Both the position numbers and the translations under genes were made by a program. Below are positions 8,459 through 16,984 of a DNA stretch of 64,000 bases, piece after piece. The notes under the pieces were generated by a model. It was given only the letters and a program-made list of their open reading frames with translations. It was not told the origin of the DNA and did no database searches. This DNA comes from Sphingomonas leidyi. Lineage in GTDB: Bacteria; Pseudomonadota; Alphaproteobacteria; Sphingomonadales; Sphingomonadaceae. Position 1 is the first letter of the stretch, and each line of letters opens with the position of its first letter. Location of the stretch: assembly GCF_011761945.1 (NCBI RefSeq), contig NZ_JAASQV010000003.1:420170-484169 (forward strand), in the 5' to 3' direction.

Positions 8459-8926
8459 ATGAAGCTCGATCGTATCGACCGCCGCATTCTGATGGCCTTG
8501 CAGCGTAACGGGCGCCTGACGAACGTGGAGCTGGCGCAGGAAGTCGGACTGTCGCCATCGCCCTGTCTGCGGCGCGTGCGGCTGCTGGAGGAATCCGGCA
8601 TCATCGAACGCTATGTCGCGCTGCTCGACGCGGAGCGGATCGGCTTTGGCATGTCCCTGTTCGTCCGGGTCTGGCTCAAGAGCCAGGACGAGGAGACCGT
8701 GCAGCACTTCATCGCCAGCATCCGGCCGCTCGGCGAAGTCGTCGAATGCCATCTGATGGCCGGCGACTGCGATTTTCTGCTCCGCGTGGTCGCCGCGGAC
8801 CTGACGGCCTTTCGGCGATTCCAGGCCGAAAGGCTGGCGCGCATCCCCTGTGTGCTAAGCCTGAAGACCGACATTCCGATGCAGAAGGTGAAACTGACTT
8901 CCGAACTGCCGCTGTCGACGGACTAG
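8459..8926 (+). CDS. Lrp/AsnC-family transcriptional regulator
   Basis: A 155-residue regulator. Residues 1-60 are the winged HTH (KLDRIDRRILMALQRNGRLT ... EVGLSPSPCLRRVRLLEE); the rest is the RAM/AsnC ligand domain with GDCDFLLRV. The start is either ATG 8441 or ATG 8459; 8459 matches the usual family N-terminus, though neither has a good ribosome site. It is divergent from azlCD, which it probably controls in response to an amino acid. The palindrome GGAATATTCC (8445-8454) immediately upstream could be its operator. Confidence 0.88.
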   Translation: MKLDRIDRRILMALQRNGRLTNVELAQEVGLSPSPCLRRVRLLEESGIIERYVALLDAERIGFGMSLFVRVWLKSQDEETVQHFIASIRPLGEVVECHLMAGDCDFLLRVVAADLTAFRRFQAERLARIPCVLSLKTDIPMQKVKLTSELPLSTD

Positions 8927-8962
8927 CCTCGCGGACCGGAGGAAGCCGGGCCCTGTCGCGTA

Positions 8963-9010
8963 CGACGGAAAGGGGCGCCGCGGCTCTCGCCGGGGCGCCC
9001 CTTTCCGTCG
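8963..9010. terminator. Bidirectional terminator between the Lrp-type gene and flaF
   Basis: A perfect 17-bp stem: CGACGGAAAGGGGCGCC at 8963-8979 pairs with 8994-9010, loop of 14. The stem contains AAA/TTT at its base on both strands. It separates convergent genes. Confidence 0.75.
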
Positions 9011-9024
9011 ATGCCGGGGAAGGA

Positions 9025-9387
9025 TCAGGCGGCGGCGCGTTGCGGGCCGCGCAGCCCGTCCATGATCATGCGGTTCACTTCGATCAACTCGCGGATCCGC
9101 TCGCGGCCGGCGATCACGTCGCTGGTGAAACGGTCCACCCACAAGGCAAGGGAAATGATCTGCGCGCGCAACTCATGCGGCAGGCCATTGCCCGCAATGC
9201 CGCAATCGGTCGAGAAGGCGTCCCACATCTGGCGGTTGCGATGCAGCGGCGGCATCAGCAGCGCGCCCTTCAACCCGCGCTCTTCCGCATCCATCATCTC
9301 GCCGGTGATCTCGCCCAACAGCCTGAGCTCTGCCGAGCGCGGCGTTTCAGCCCGGGTACGGGCAGCCTGATAGGCACTAAGGGTCAT
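9025..9387 (-). CDS. flaF: Flagellar biosynthesis regulator FlaF
   Basis: A 120-residue FlaF protein. In Caulobacter FlaF is needed for flagellin synthesis and secretion and works opposite FlbT, which is encoded at 60481. Recognised by SAYQAARTRAETPRSAELRLLGEITGEM at the N-terminus and by LWVDRFTSDV. ATG 9387 follows GGAGCGAGC; an upstream in-frame ATG at 9414 lacks a site. It is transcribed away from the HAD-like gene with about 115 bases between them. Confidence 0.88.
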   Translation of the reverse strand: MTLSAYQAARTRAETPRSAELRLLGEITGEMMDAEERGLKGALLMPPLHRNRQMWDAFSTDCGIAGNGLPHELRAQIISLALWVDRFTSDVIAGRERIRELIEVNRMIMDGLRGPQRAAA

Positions 9388-9451
9388 GCTCGCTCCATTT
9401 GCTTGACCCTTCATTCTAGGACGATTGCGACCGTTCCGGGTGCGAACATCC

Positions 9452-9457
9452 TATAAG
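9452..9457 (+). promoter_or_regulatory. -10 element (TATAAG) for the HAD-like/methyltransferase operon
   Basis: GAACATCCTATAAGATT. The predicted start of transcription (about 9464) falls after the TTG at 9459, so translation must start later, at TTG 9504. Confidence 0.5.
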
Positions 9458-9503
9458 ATTGGTGCGTCCTGTCGAATTGCGGGCGCGCATCCGGGGAAAA
9501 TCA

Positions 9504-11903
9504 TTGGCCAACGCAATCCTTCCGCACGCGCTGCCGTCGGCACTGGACGCTTATCCGGGGGTGACCCTGCTCTCGCTCGACTGTTTCGACACGCTGTTGT
9601 GGCGCGACGTGCACGCCCCGCGCGACCTGTTCGGCGCGCTCGGCGAAGCCAACCTCCTCCAGCGCGGCTGGGCCGAGCAGACCGCGCGGAGCACCGCCGC
9701 CGTCCGCCACCACCGCAACGAAGTCCATATCGACGAGATCTATGCCGAGCTGATGCCCAATGCGAGCGCCGCCGAGCGCGCCGCCGCGGTGCGGGACGAG
9801 CTCGCCGCCGAAGCACGCCACTGCTTCGCCTTCGCGCCCACCGTGGCGCTGATGCGCGCAGCCAGGGCGAAGGGCATCGAGACGATCATCGTCTCCGACA
9901 CCTATCTCGACGAGAAGCAGCTGCGCAGCCTGATCGCCGCCGCCGCGGGCGAGGAAGTCGCCGGGCTGATCGGCCGCATCTTCTGCTCGTCGCATTACGG
10001 CAAGGCCAAGGGCGAAGGCCTGTACGGCCCGGTTCTCAAGGCGCTCGGGATCGCGCCCGAGCAGATCCTGCACATCGGCGACAACAAGAAGGCGGATGTC
10101 GACGGCGTCGCGCCGTTCGGCGTGAACACGCTGCACCTCAAGCAGTTCACCGACGGCAGCGAGCAGCGCATCCGCCTGGAGGGCGCGATCAGCAACATCT
10201 TCCACGCGACCGAGGCCGGCGTGGCGATTACCCACCAGCCGCACCGCGCGACGATCGCCGCCATCGAGCCGCAGCTGGGCGATGCCGCCGAAGTGCTCGG
10301 CTTCACCACGCTGGGCCCTGTGCTGAACGGGTTCGACCGCTGGCTGGACGACGAGGCCGCGGCGCTGCGGGCGCAGCATGGCGGCACGGTGCACGCCGTG
10401 TTCCTGATGCGCGACGGCCATTTGCCGCAGCTTGTCCACGAGGCGCGCGGCGGCACCGGCCATGCCGTTGAGATCAGCCGCTTCACCGGCACCGCCGCCG
10501 CGCTGGCAACGCCGGGCGCGGTCGATCGCTATCTCCAGCGCGAGATCTGCGGCGACCTGAGCGCGGTGGCGAAGCAACTGCTGCTGCCGGCCGCCGAAGC
10601 GGCCAGGCTGGTCAAGGACAATCCCCGCCCCGGCGCCTTCCTCAAGGCGATTCAGGACCCGCAGCGCATGCGCCGCATCACCCAGGCCTCGCGCAGCTTC
10701 GCCGACCGGCTGATCGCACATGTCCGCAAGGCCGTGAACCCGGCCAGAGGCGACACGCTGATGCTGGTCGACCTGGGCTATAACGGCTCGGTCCAGAACG
10801 ATGTCGAGCCGCTGCTCGCCCGCGAGCTGGGCGTGAAGGTCGCCGGCCGCTACCTGCTGCTGCGCGAACAGTCGCGTAGCGGCTTCGACAAGAGGGGCTT
10901 TATCGGCCACGACGATTATGACTGCGCCGCGCTCGAGGCGCTGTGCTCGAACGTCGCCGTGCTCGAGCAGCTCTGCACCGCCGCCCAGGGATCGGTGATC
11001 GACTATGAGAAGGACGGCACTGCCATCCGCCGCGGCAGCTCGATCAAGTCGCGCCAGTCGGACGTGCGCGACCGGGTGCAGGCGGGCTGCCTGCGCTTCG
11101 TGCGCGACGAAGGCAGCGTGTCGATCCGCGCGGTGCCGCCCGCGCACGAGGCGATCCTGTGGCGGCGCGGCGCGGCGAGCGTGCTCGGCCGGCTGATGTA
11201 CGTGCCGCTCGAAGCCGAGCTCGCGGTGCTCGGCGCGTTCGAGCACGACATCAACCTGGGCGTCGACAATACCGTCTCGCTGTTCGATCCCGCCATCGCC
11301 CGGCGCGGGCTGCGCCAGCGCGGCCTGTTCTACATGAAGGGCGCCGAGCGCATGTATCTGCCGGCGGAGCTGCACGGCGAGGGGTTGGCGCTCAAGCTCA
11401 GCCTGCTGGCGCAGCGCCGCTTCGCGATGCCCCTCAAATACCGGGACTTCGTCGACACCTCGATCGCGCTGCCGCTGATCGTCGCCGACGGCAACCAGGT
11501 CTCGACCGGCACGGTGACCGCCACGCCGACGCATGACGGCTATTATCTCGCCCCCATTCCGATCGGCGACAGCCGCTTCTCGGTGGGCGTGCAGTTCGGC
11601 CAGCTCTTCGACTATGTGCAGGTGGAGAGCGTGAGCTTCATGCCCGTCGACCGCTTCCTGAGCGACAGGCCGCATCCGGACGGCAGTCAGGAAATGGATG
11701 CGCTGCCCTCGCTCGAAGGCATGGAGCAGGTCGCGCCCCATCTCTTCCGCTGCGAGAACGCGTTCGCCTTCATGATGGTCCCGCCGCCGCCGCGCCAGGG
11801 AGACCGGCAGATGATGCTGGCCGTGGCCTTCCGTCCCATCGCCGCGCGCCAGCCGGCCGCACCCGCGCCTTCCAACGCCATGCTCCAGGGAGCCATCGCA
11901 TGA
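9504..11903 (+). CDS. Large HAD-like protein (COG5610-type), putative surface glycan or flagellin modification
   Basis: A 799-residue cytoplasmic protein. TTG 9504 is preferred since GGGGA precedes it and the upstream frame overlaps the promoter. Residues about 20-230 are a HAD domain: motif I LLSLDCFDTLLWR, motif II IIVSDTY, motif III around KAKGEG, motif IV ILHIGDNKKADVDG. Motif I has F where classical phosphatases have the second Asp, as is common in the polysaccharide-cluster branch of HAD proteins. The remaining 550 residues are an uncharacterised domain with LMRDGHLPQL and LMLVDLGYNGSVQ. Its stop overlaps the following methyltransferase start. Role in decorating flagellin or a surface glycan is inferred from family context and position. 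Confidence 0.65.
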   Translation: MANAILPHALPSALDAYPGVTLLSLDCFDTLLWRDVHAPRDLFGALGEANLLQRGWAEQTARSTAAVRHHRNEVHIDEIYAELMPNASAAERAAAVRDELAAEARHCFAFAPTVALMRAARAKGIETIIVSDTYLDEKQLRSLIAAAAGEEVAGLIGRIFCSSHYGKAKGEGLYGPVLKALGIAPEQILHIGDNKKADVDGVAPFGVNTLHLKQFTDGSEQRIRLEGAISNIFHATEAGVAITHQPHRATIAAIEPQLGDAAEVLGFTTLGPVLNGFDRWLDDEAAALRAQHGGTVHAVFLMRDGHLPQLVHEARGGTGHAVEISRFTGTAAALATPGAVDRYLQREICGDLSAVAKQLLLPAAEAARLVKDNPRPGAFLKAIQDPQRMRRITQASRSFADRLIAHVRKAVNPARGDTLMLVDLGYNGSVQNDVEPLLARELGVKVAGRYLLLREQSRSGFDKRGFIGHDDYDCAALEALCSNVAVLEQLCTAAQGSVIDYEKDGTAIRRGSSIKSRQSDVRDRVQAGCLRFVRDEGSVSIRAVPPAHEAILWRRGAASVLGRLMYVPLEAELAVLGAFEHDINLGVDNTVSLFDPAIARRGLRQRGLFYMKGAERMYLPAELHGEGLALKLSLLAQRRFAMPLKYRDFVDTSIALPLIVADGNQVSTGTVTATPTHDGYYLAPIPIGDSRFSVGVQFGQLFDYVQVESVSFMPVDRFLSDRPHPDGSQEMDALPSLEGMEQVAPHLFRCENAFAFMMVPPPPRQGDRQMMLAVAFRPIAARQPAAPAPSNAMLQGAIA

Positions 11904-12718
11904 GCCTGCTGATCCACTCCATGTCCGAATTCTCGGACATCATCCTCCACGGGCTCCAGATCGCGGGCGCCCGCAACATCGCCGAAGTAGGCGCCGAGTT
12001 CGGCGGCATGTCGCAGCAGCTGGCCGCCTATGCGCGCGTGGCCGGCGGCAGCCTGACCAGCATCGACCCGGCGCCCAAGGCCGAGTTCCTGGCCTGGGCC
12101 CGCCAGACGCCGGAGGTGCGCCACATCGCCGAGCCCAGCCATGACGCGATGCCGAAGCTTTCGGACATCGACGCCTGGGTGATCGACGGCGACCATAATT
12201 ACTACACGGTGATCAACGAGCTGCGCATCGCCGACCAGATCGCGCGGCGCGACGGCAGGCCGCTGCTGGCGCTCCTGCACGACGTCTCGTGGCCGTGCGC
12301 CCGCCGCGACTGCTATTATGCGCCCGACCGGATTCCCGAAGAGCATCGCCACCCGCACAGCTTCGAAGGCGGCGTCTCGCTCGGCCAGCCCGGCTGCCTG
12401 CCCGATCGCGGCTTCCGCGGCGCGGGCAGCTTCGCCTGGGCGCTGCACGAAGGCGGCCCGCGCAACGGCGTGCTGACCGCGGTGGAGGATTTCCGGGCCG
12501 AGGCGCAGACCGAGGCGCGTCCGCTCGCCTGGGCGCACGTGCCCGCGGTGTTCGGCCTGGGCGTGCTGTTCGACAGCTCGGCGCCCTGGGCTCCCGCCCT
12601 CGCCGAGATGATCGTGCCCTGGCACAACAACAAGCTGCTCGCCGCGCTCGAGGCGAACCGGCTGCGCAACTATCTGGCGGTCATCGACTGGCAGGATCGC
12701 ACCGCCGAGGCGGCCTGA
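11900..12718 (+). CDS. Class I SAM-dependent methyltransferase-like protein
   Basis: A 272-residue protein coupled to the HAD-like gene by an ATGA overlap. The Rossmann start AEVGAEFGGMSQQL and the later acidic strand DAWVIDGDHNYYTVINEL fit the class I methyltransferase fold (Methyltransf_24-like, as seen in glycan and rhamnosyl O-methylation clusters). The motif HDVSWPCARRDCYY and a Cys/Tyr-rich loop follow. Probably acts on a sugar or protein modified by the neighbouring pathway. The acceptor is unknown. Confidence 0.7.
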   Translation: MSLLIHSMSEFSDIILHGLQIAGARNIAEVGAEFGGMSQQLAAYARVAGGSLTSIDPAPKAEFLAWARQTPEVRHIAEPSHDAMPKLSDIDAWVIDGDHNYYTVINELRIADQIARRDGRPLLALLHDVSWPCARRDCYYAPDRIPEEHRHPHSFEGGVSLGQPGCLPDRGFRGAGSFAWALHEGGPRNGVLTAVEDFRAEAQTEARPLAWAHVPAVFGLGVLFDSSAPWAPALAEMIVPWHNNKLLAALEANRLRNYLAVIDWQDRTAEAA

Positions 12719-12731
12719 GCAATTTGCCGGC
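12719..12731. promoter_or_regulatory. ftr-like half inverted repeat before motA
   Basis: GCAATTTGCCGGC, with a second CCGGCAAAT at 12744-12752. It resembles the Caulobacter ftr consensus bound by FlbD (CC-CGGC--AAA--GC-G) and lies 30-40 bases before the TATAAT at 12760. Confidence 0.45.
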
Positions 12732-12759
12732 GCGGCAACACCGGCCGGCAAATCCTTCC

Positions 12760-12765
12760 TATAAT
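12760..12765 (+). promoter_or_regulatory. -10 element (TATAAT) of the motA-che-motB operon
   Basis: CCTTCCTATAATTCTGG, 33 bases before the motA ATG. It is the only recognisable promoter for the 8.7-kb operon that follows. Confidence 0.6.
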
Positions 12766-12798
12766 TCTGGAAACAACAGGGACATCGGGCGAACCGCC

Positions 12799-13689
12799 AT
12801 GCTCAACGGCATCGGATTCATCATCATTCTCGTCTGCGTCTTCGGCAGCTTCATCATGTCGGGCGGCAAGTTCGAGATCATCGCGCATGCGCTGCCGCAC
12901 GAGATGATGGCGATCGCGGGCGCCGCGATCGGCGCCTTCATCGTCGCCAACTCGATGGCGACGATCAAGAAGGCCGGCACGGGCATCATGCGCGCGTTCA
13001 AGGGCGGCAAGTGGAAGGCGCAGGACTATAAGGACCTGCTCACCTTGATGTTCACCGTGCTCTCCACCTTCAAGAAGGGGGGCGCCACCGCGCTCGAGCC
13101 CCATCTGGACCAGCCGGAGGAGAGCAACCTCTTCACGCCCTATCCGCGCCTGCTCAAGGACCATCACCTGGTCGAGTTCATCTGCGACTATCTGCGCATG
13201 ATGACGGTCAACTTCGAGGATCCGCATCAGATCGAGGCCGCGATGGACGCGGATATCGAGAAGCATCACCACGAAGAGGCCGGCCCGCAGCACGCGCTGC
13301 AGATCATGGCCGACGGCCTGCCCGCGCTCGGCATCGTCGCCGCCGTGCTCGGCGTCATCAAGACCATGGGCTCGATCGACCAGCCGACCGAGATCCTGGG
13401 CGCGATGATCGGCGGCGCGCTGGTCGGCACCTTCCTGGGCGTGTTGCTGAGCTACTGCGTGGTCGGCCCCCTCGCCGCCAAGCTGCTCGAGACGCTCGAG
13501 GCCGACGGCAAGCCCTATTCGATCGTGAAGACGGCGATCGTCGCCTATGCCCAGAACCAGCCGGTCCAGGTGGCGATCGAGATCGCCCGCCGCATGACCC
13601 CCTCGGCCTATGCGCCGAGCTTCCAGCAACTCGAAACCGCACTTGACGAGGCCAAGAATGGACCAGTCCCAGTCGCTGCCGCTGCCTGA
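12799..13689 (+). CDS. motA: Flagellar motor stator protein MotA
   Basis: A 296-residue inner-membrane stator subunit that with MotB conducts ions and turns the rotor. Four membrane helices are visible (near residues 5-20, 35-50, 175-195 and 205-225), with the large charged cytoplasmic loop between. The core PALGIVAAVLGVIKTMG and GALVGTFLGVLLSY contains the conserved prolines and glycines of the ion path. ATG 12799 follows the promoter by 33 bases. It is first gene of an operon in which all che genes separate motA from motB. Confidence 0.95.
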   Translation: MLNGIGFIIILVCVFGSFIMSGGKFEIIAHALPHEMMAIAGAAIGAFIVANSMATIKKAGTGIMRAFKGGKWKAQDYKDLLTLMFTVLSTFKKGGATALEPHLDQPEESNLFTPYPRLLKDHHLVEFICDYLRMMTVNFEDPHQIEAAMDADIEKHHHEEAGPQHALQIMADGLPALGIVAAVLGVIKTMGSIDQPTEILGAMIGGALVGTFLGVLLSYCVVGPLAAKLLETLEADGKPYSIVKTAIVAYAQNQPVQVAIEIARRMTPSAYAPSFQQLETALDEAKNGPVPVAAAA

Positions 13690-13981
13690 CGCCGAGGAGC
13701 GCGCGCTGCGCCTCCCCGTCCACGGTACCACCGTCACGGCCGAAGACCTGCGCGTGCGCCTGGTGCTCGCCGCCGACCTGGACGACGCGATCGAGATCGA
13801 CGCGTCCGAGGTCGAGAGCGTCGGCCAGGCGGTGCTCCAGCTGCTCGTCGCCGCGCGCGCCGAGGCGGCCGCGGGCGGCCAGGAGTTCCGTATCGCCAAT
13901 CCCAGCCCCGCATTCGTCGATCGCGTGCAGCGCTGCCACCTGGCCGCGACGATCGGCCTCGAGACCGGAGACGCCCAGTGA
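13658..13981 (+). CDS. STAS-domain protein in the chemotaxis operon
   Basis: A 107-residue protein starting at ATG 13658, inside the end of motA (32-base overlap, different frame), and ending with a GTGA overlap with cheY. The body RLPVHGTTVTAEDLR ... DAIEIDASEVESVGQAVLQLLVAARAEA is a STAS-like fold, here with E-V-E-S-V-G at the helix start where anti-anti-sigma proteins carry the phosphorylatable D-S/T. The Ser of ESVG could be the phosphosite. STAS proteins of this size recur in alphaproteobacterial che operons; their role is not established. Confidence 0.75.
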   Translation: MDQSQSLPLPDAEERALRLPVHGTTVTAEDLRVRLVLAADLDDAIEIDASEVESVGQAVLQLLVAARAEAAAGGQEFRIANPSPAFVDRVQRCHLAATIGLETGDAQ

Positions 13982-14343
13982 GCAAGTTGATCCTTACCGT
14001 CGACGATTCGGCGAGCATGCGCATGCTGCTCAAGACGTCGCTGACCGCGCAGGGCTTCCGCATCGAGAGCGCCAATGACGGCGAGCACGGGCTGGAGCGC
14101 ATGCACGAAGTGCAGCCCGACCTGCTGATCACCGACATCAACATGCCCAAGATGGACGGGTTCGAGCTGATCGAAGCGGTGCGCGCGGTCTCCGGTTTCC
14201 GCGGCACGCCGATCCTGGTGCTGTCGACCGAATTCTCGGACGAGAAGAAGGCGCGCGCCCGTGAGGCCGGCGCCACCGGCTGGATCACCAAGCCGTTCGA
14301 GGCGACCAAGCTGGGGGCGGCCATCCGCCGCGTGTGCCCGTGA
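13978..14343 (+). CDS. cheY: Response regulator CheY (first copy)
   Basis: A 121-residue single-domain receiver starting with GTG that overlaps the STAS stop. Acid pocket D9-D10, phosphoacceptor D53 in LLITDINMPKMDG, switch residue S of LVLSTE, and K of WITKPFE. It carries the signal from CheA to FliM or acts as a phosphate sink; a second CheY lies after cheB. It sits directly before cheA, coupled by a GTGA overlap. Confidence 0.93.
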   Translation: MSKLILTVDDSASMRMLLKTSLTAQGFRIESANDGEHGLERMHEVQPDLLITDINMPKMDGFELIEAVRAVSGFRGTPILVLSTEFSDEKKARAREAGATGWITKPFEATKLGAAIRRVCP

Positions 14344-16490
14344 GCGACGAATTCGACGATATCCAGGCGATCTTCTTCGAGGAATGCGCCGAGGGGCTGA
14401 CCACCGCCGAGCAGGGGCTGTCGGCCATGCAGGCGGGCGACGTGTCGGCCGAGGTGATCGCCGGCGTGTTCCGCGCGGTCCATTCGATCAAGGGCGGTGC
14501 CGGCGCGTTCGGCCATGCCGATCTCACTGCGTTCGCGCACAAGTTCGAGAACGTCCTCGACGAAGTGCGCGGCGGCAAGATCCCGCCGAGCCCCGGCGTG
14601 GTCAAGGTGATGCTGAGCGCCTTCGACATCCTGACCGACCATGTCGAATCCGCCAAGGGCCTGGCGCCCCGCCCGGTCGACCAGGCCGCGCTGGCCGCGC
14701 TCGAGCAGGTGCTCGCCAACAAGGGTGCCGATGACGGCGGGCCCGTCGCCGCGCCGGCCGCCGCCGCCGAGGTGCCGGCCGGCGAAGCGGACGCGTTCGG
14801 CTTCGTGCCCATGGCCGTCTCGCTCGACGATTTCGACGCGCCCGCCGAGTTGCCGGCCGCCGACGCCGCCTGGATCGTCACCTTCAAGCCGTCGCGCGCC
14901 GCGCTGGCCAATGCCGGCGAGCCGTTGCTGATCATCCGCGAGCTGGAGAGCCTGGGCGGAGAGGTCGTCGCGGTCGACACCTCGACGGTGCCGCCGCTGC
15001 GCGATCTCGATCCCGAGGACGCCTATCTCACCTGGACGCTCCGCGTTCCGGGCGAAGTGGCCGAGAGCGACATCAGCGATTGCTTCGATTTCGTCGCCCC
15101 GGATTCGATCGTCGAGGTCCGCCGCGACGAGGCGGCAGCCGCACCCCTGGCCGAAGCCGCACCGGCGGCCGACGAATTCGGCTTCGTGCCGGTATCCGCC
15201 GGCATCGAGGACTTCGCAGCGGAAATGCAGCGCGTCGTCGAGACGATCGCCGCTGCCTCGCCCGCGATCGGCAGCGTCGAGACGCCCGCCATCGCCCCCA
15301 AGGCGGGCAGCGAGGCGCAACAGACGATCCGCGTCGATCTGGGCAAGCTGGACCTGCTGCTCAACCTGGTCGGCGAGCTGGTGATCCGCAACTCGATCCT
15401 GGCCGACCGGCTGTCGCCGGCCGATCGCCAGCGCGTGGAGCTGCCGGAGCTGGCGCGCCTGACGCGCCAGATCCAGGACAACGTCATGTCGCTGCGCGCG
15501 CAGCCGATCAAACAGGCCTTCAGCCGCGTGCCGCGCATGCTGCGCGACCTTTCGGTGGAGACCGGCAAGCAGATCCTGCTCGAGACGGTGGGCGAGACCA
15601 CCGAAGTCGACAAGGGCGTGATCGAGAAGATCGGCGATCCGCTGACGCACATGATCCGCAACGCTGCCGACCATGGCCTGGAAAGCGCCGAGGAGCGCAT
15701 CGCCGCGGGCAAGGACCCCGCGGGCACGATCAAGCTCTCGGCCGAGCAGCGCGGCGCCCGCATCTTCGTGCGGGTGCAGGACGATGGCCGCGGCATCAAC
15801 CGCGAGAAGGTCCGCGCCAAGGCCGTCGAAAGAGGCATCATCAGCGGCGACGCGCAGCTGTCGAACGAAGAGATCGACCAGCTGATCTGTGCGCCGGGCT
15901 TCTCGACCGCCGACACGATCTCGAACATCTCGGGCCGCGGCGTCGGCATGGACGTGGTCCGCTCGAACGTCGAGGCGCTGGGCGGCCGCGTGGAGATCCA
16001 CTCGGTTCCGGGCGAAGGCACCACCTTCACGATGATCCTGCCGCTCACCCTGGCGATCCTGGACGGCATGATCGTCCGCCTCGCCGGCCAGCGCTTCGTG
16101 CTGCCGCTCGCGCATGTGCTCGAGACGGTGCAGCCCGAGCCGGGCCAGGTGAAGCGCACCTCGCCCGACAGCGAAGTGATCGACATGCGCGGCGAATATG
16201 TCCCCGTGAAGCGCGCCACCGAGATCTTCGGCCTCAACGACGACCGCGCGATCGAGGACAGCCTGGTCGTGATCGTCGAGAACGAAGGCTCGGGCAAGGT
16301 CGGCCTGGTGGTCGATACCATCGACGATCGCCGCGAAGTGGTGATCAAGAGCCTCGACCAGAATCTCCATCCGATCCGCGGCCTGGGCGGCGCCACCATC
16401 CTCGGCGACGGCTCGATCGCGCTCATCCTCGACATCGAGGCGCTCGTCGCCTCCACCAATCGCTTCACCCCGAAAGGACTGGCAGCATGA
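14340..16490 (+). CDS. cheA: Chemotaxis histidine kinase CheA
   Basis: A 716-residue kinase. GTG 14340 overlaps the cheY stop; a second GTG six bases earlier is also possible. P1 with phosphorylated His48 in VHSIKGGAGAFGH; a poorly conserved linker region (about 135-300) holding a small alpha/beta domain; P3 dimerisation from TIRVDLGKLDLLLNLVGELV near 325; P4 ATPase with HMIRNAADHGLES and DDGRGIN; P5 CheW-like domain to the end. The linker region contains the short motif FGFVP twice (DNA 14796-14810 and 15177-15191), flanking the small domain. It acts with CheW at receptor arrays. Confidence 0.95.
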   Translation: MSDEFDDIQAIFFEECAEGLTTAEQGLSAMQAGDVSAEVIAGVFRAVHSIKGGAGAFGHADLTAFAHKFENVLDEVRGGKIPPSPGVVKVMLSAFDILTDHVESAKGLAPRPVDQAALAALEQVLANKGADDGGPVAAPAAAAEVPAGEADAFGFVPMAVSLDDFDAPAELPAADAAWIVTFKPSRAALANAGEPLLIIRELESLGGEVVAVDTSTVPPLRDLDPEDAYLTWTLRVPGEVAESDISDCFDFVAPDSIVEVRRDEAAAAPLAEAAPAADEFGFVPVSAGIEDFAAEMQRVVETIAAASPAIGSVETPAIAPKAGSEAQQTIRVDLGKLDLLLNLVGELVIRNSILADRLSPADRQRVELPELARLTRQIQDNVMSLRAQPIKQAFSRVPRMLRDLSVETGKQILLETVGETTEVDKGVIEKIGDPLTHMIRNAADHGLESAEERIAAGKDPAGTIKLSAEQRGARIFVRVQDDGRGINREKVRAKAVERGIISGDAQLSNEEIDQLICAPGFSTADTISNISGRGVGMDVVRSNVEALGGRVEIHSVPGEGTTFTMILPLTLAILDGMIVRLAGQRFVLPLAHVLETVQPEPGQVKRTSPDSEVIDMRGEYVPVKRATEIFGLNDDRAIEDSLVVIVENEGSGKVGLVVDTIDDRREVVIKSLDQNLHPIRGLGGATILGDGSIALILDIEALVASTNRFTPKGLAA

Positions 16491-16984
16491 CCACCACCAA
16501 CGACAACGCCGGCACCGACCGCAAGATCGTCACCTTCTCGCTTGCCCAGCAGACCTTCGGGATCGACATGCGGGCGCTGATCGAGATCCGCGAATGGGAC
16601 GAGCCGACGCCGCTTCCCAACGTCCCGGGCTTCATCAAGGGCGTGACCAACCTGCGCGGCAACGTGGTGCCCGTCGTCGGCCTGGCCGAGCGGCTGGGCT
16701 GGGAACCGAGCGCGATCCATGCGCGCTCGTGCATCCTCGTCGTCCATATCGCGGGCAAGCAGGCCGGCTTCCTGGTCGACGAAGTCAACGACATCGTCGC
16801 GATCGGCGAAGCCGAGATCCAGCCGGCCCCCGAGGTCGAGACGATCGAGCCGAGCGTCATCGCCGGGCTGGTGCGCATCGCGACCCGCCAGAAGGACGGC
16901 ACCCGGGACGAGAAGGGCACCATGGTGCTGCTGCTCGACCTCGACGCGCTGAGCCTGACCAAGCATCTGGACATCGCAGCGTGA
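16487..16984 (+). CDS. cheW: Chemotaxis coupling protein CheW
   Basis: A 165-residue CheW with the two SH3-like lobes: IVTFSLAQQTFGIDMRALIEI and NVPGFIKGVTNLRGNVVPVVGL, then GFLVDEVNDIVAI. It joins CheA to chemoreceptors. Starts by an ATGA overlap with cheA and ends by a GTGA overlap with cheR. Confidence 0.95.
   Translation: MTTTNDNAGTDRKIVTFSLAQQTFGIDMRALIEIREWDEPTPLPNVPGFIKGVTNLRGNVVPVVGLAERLGWEPSAIHARSCILVVHIAGKQAGFLVDEVNDIVAIGEAEIQPAPEVETIEPSVIAGLVRIATRQKDGTRDEKGTMVLLLDLDALSLTKHLDIAA

Noticed and set aside
9501..11741. A 746-codon open frame antisense to the HAD-like gene
   Set aside because: Composition (Arg, His, Gln, Asp rich) is that of an antisense shadow; the plus strand holds the HAD motifs.
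12721..12765. A sigma-54 promoter upstream of motA built from GGCAA and TTGCC strings
   Set aside because: The GG and GC elements do not have the required 10-base spacing; the strings fit an ftr-like repeat followed by TATAAT better.
13734..16370. An 878-codon open frame antisense to cheY and cheA
   Set aside because: Low-complexity His/Arg/Asp-rich product, the mirror of strongly conserved chemotaxis genes; no ribosome site or recognised domain.
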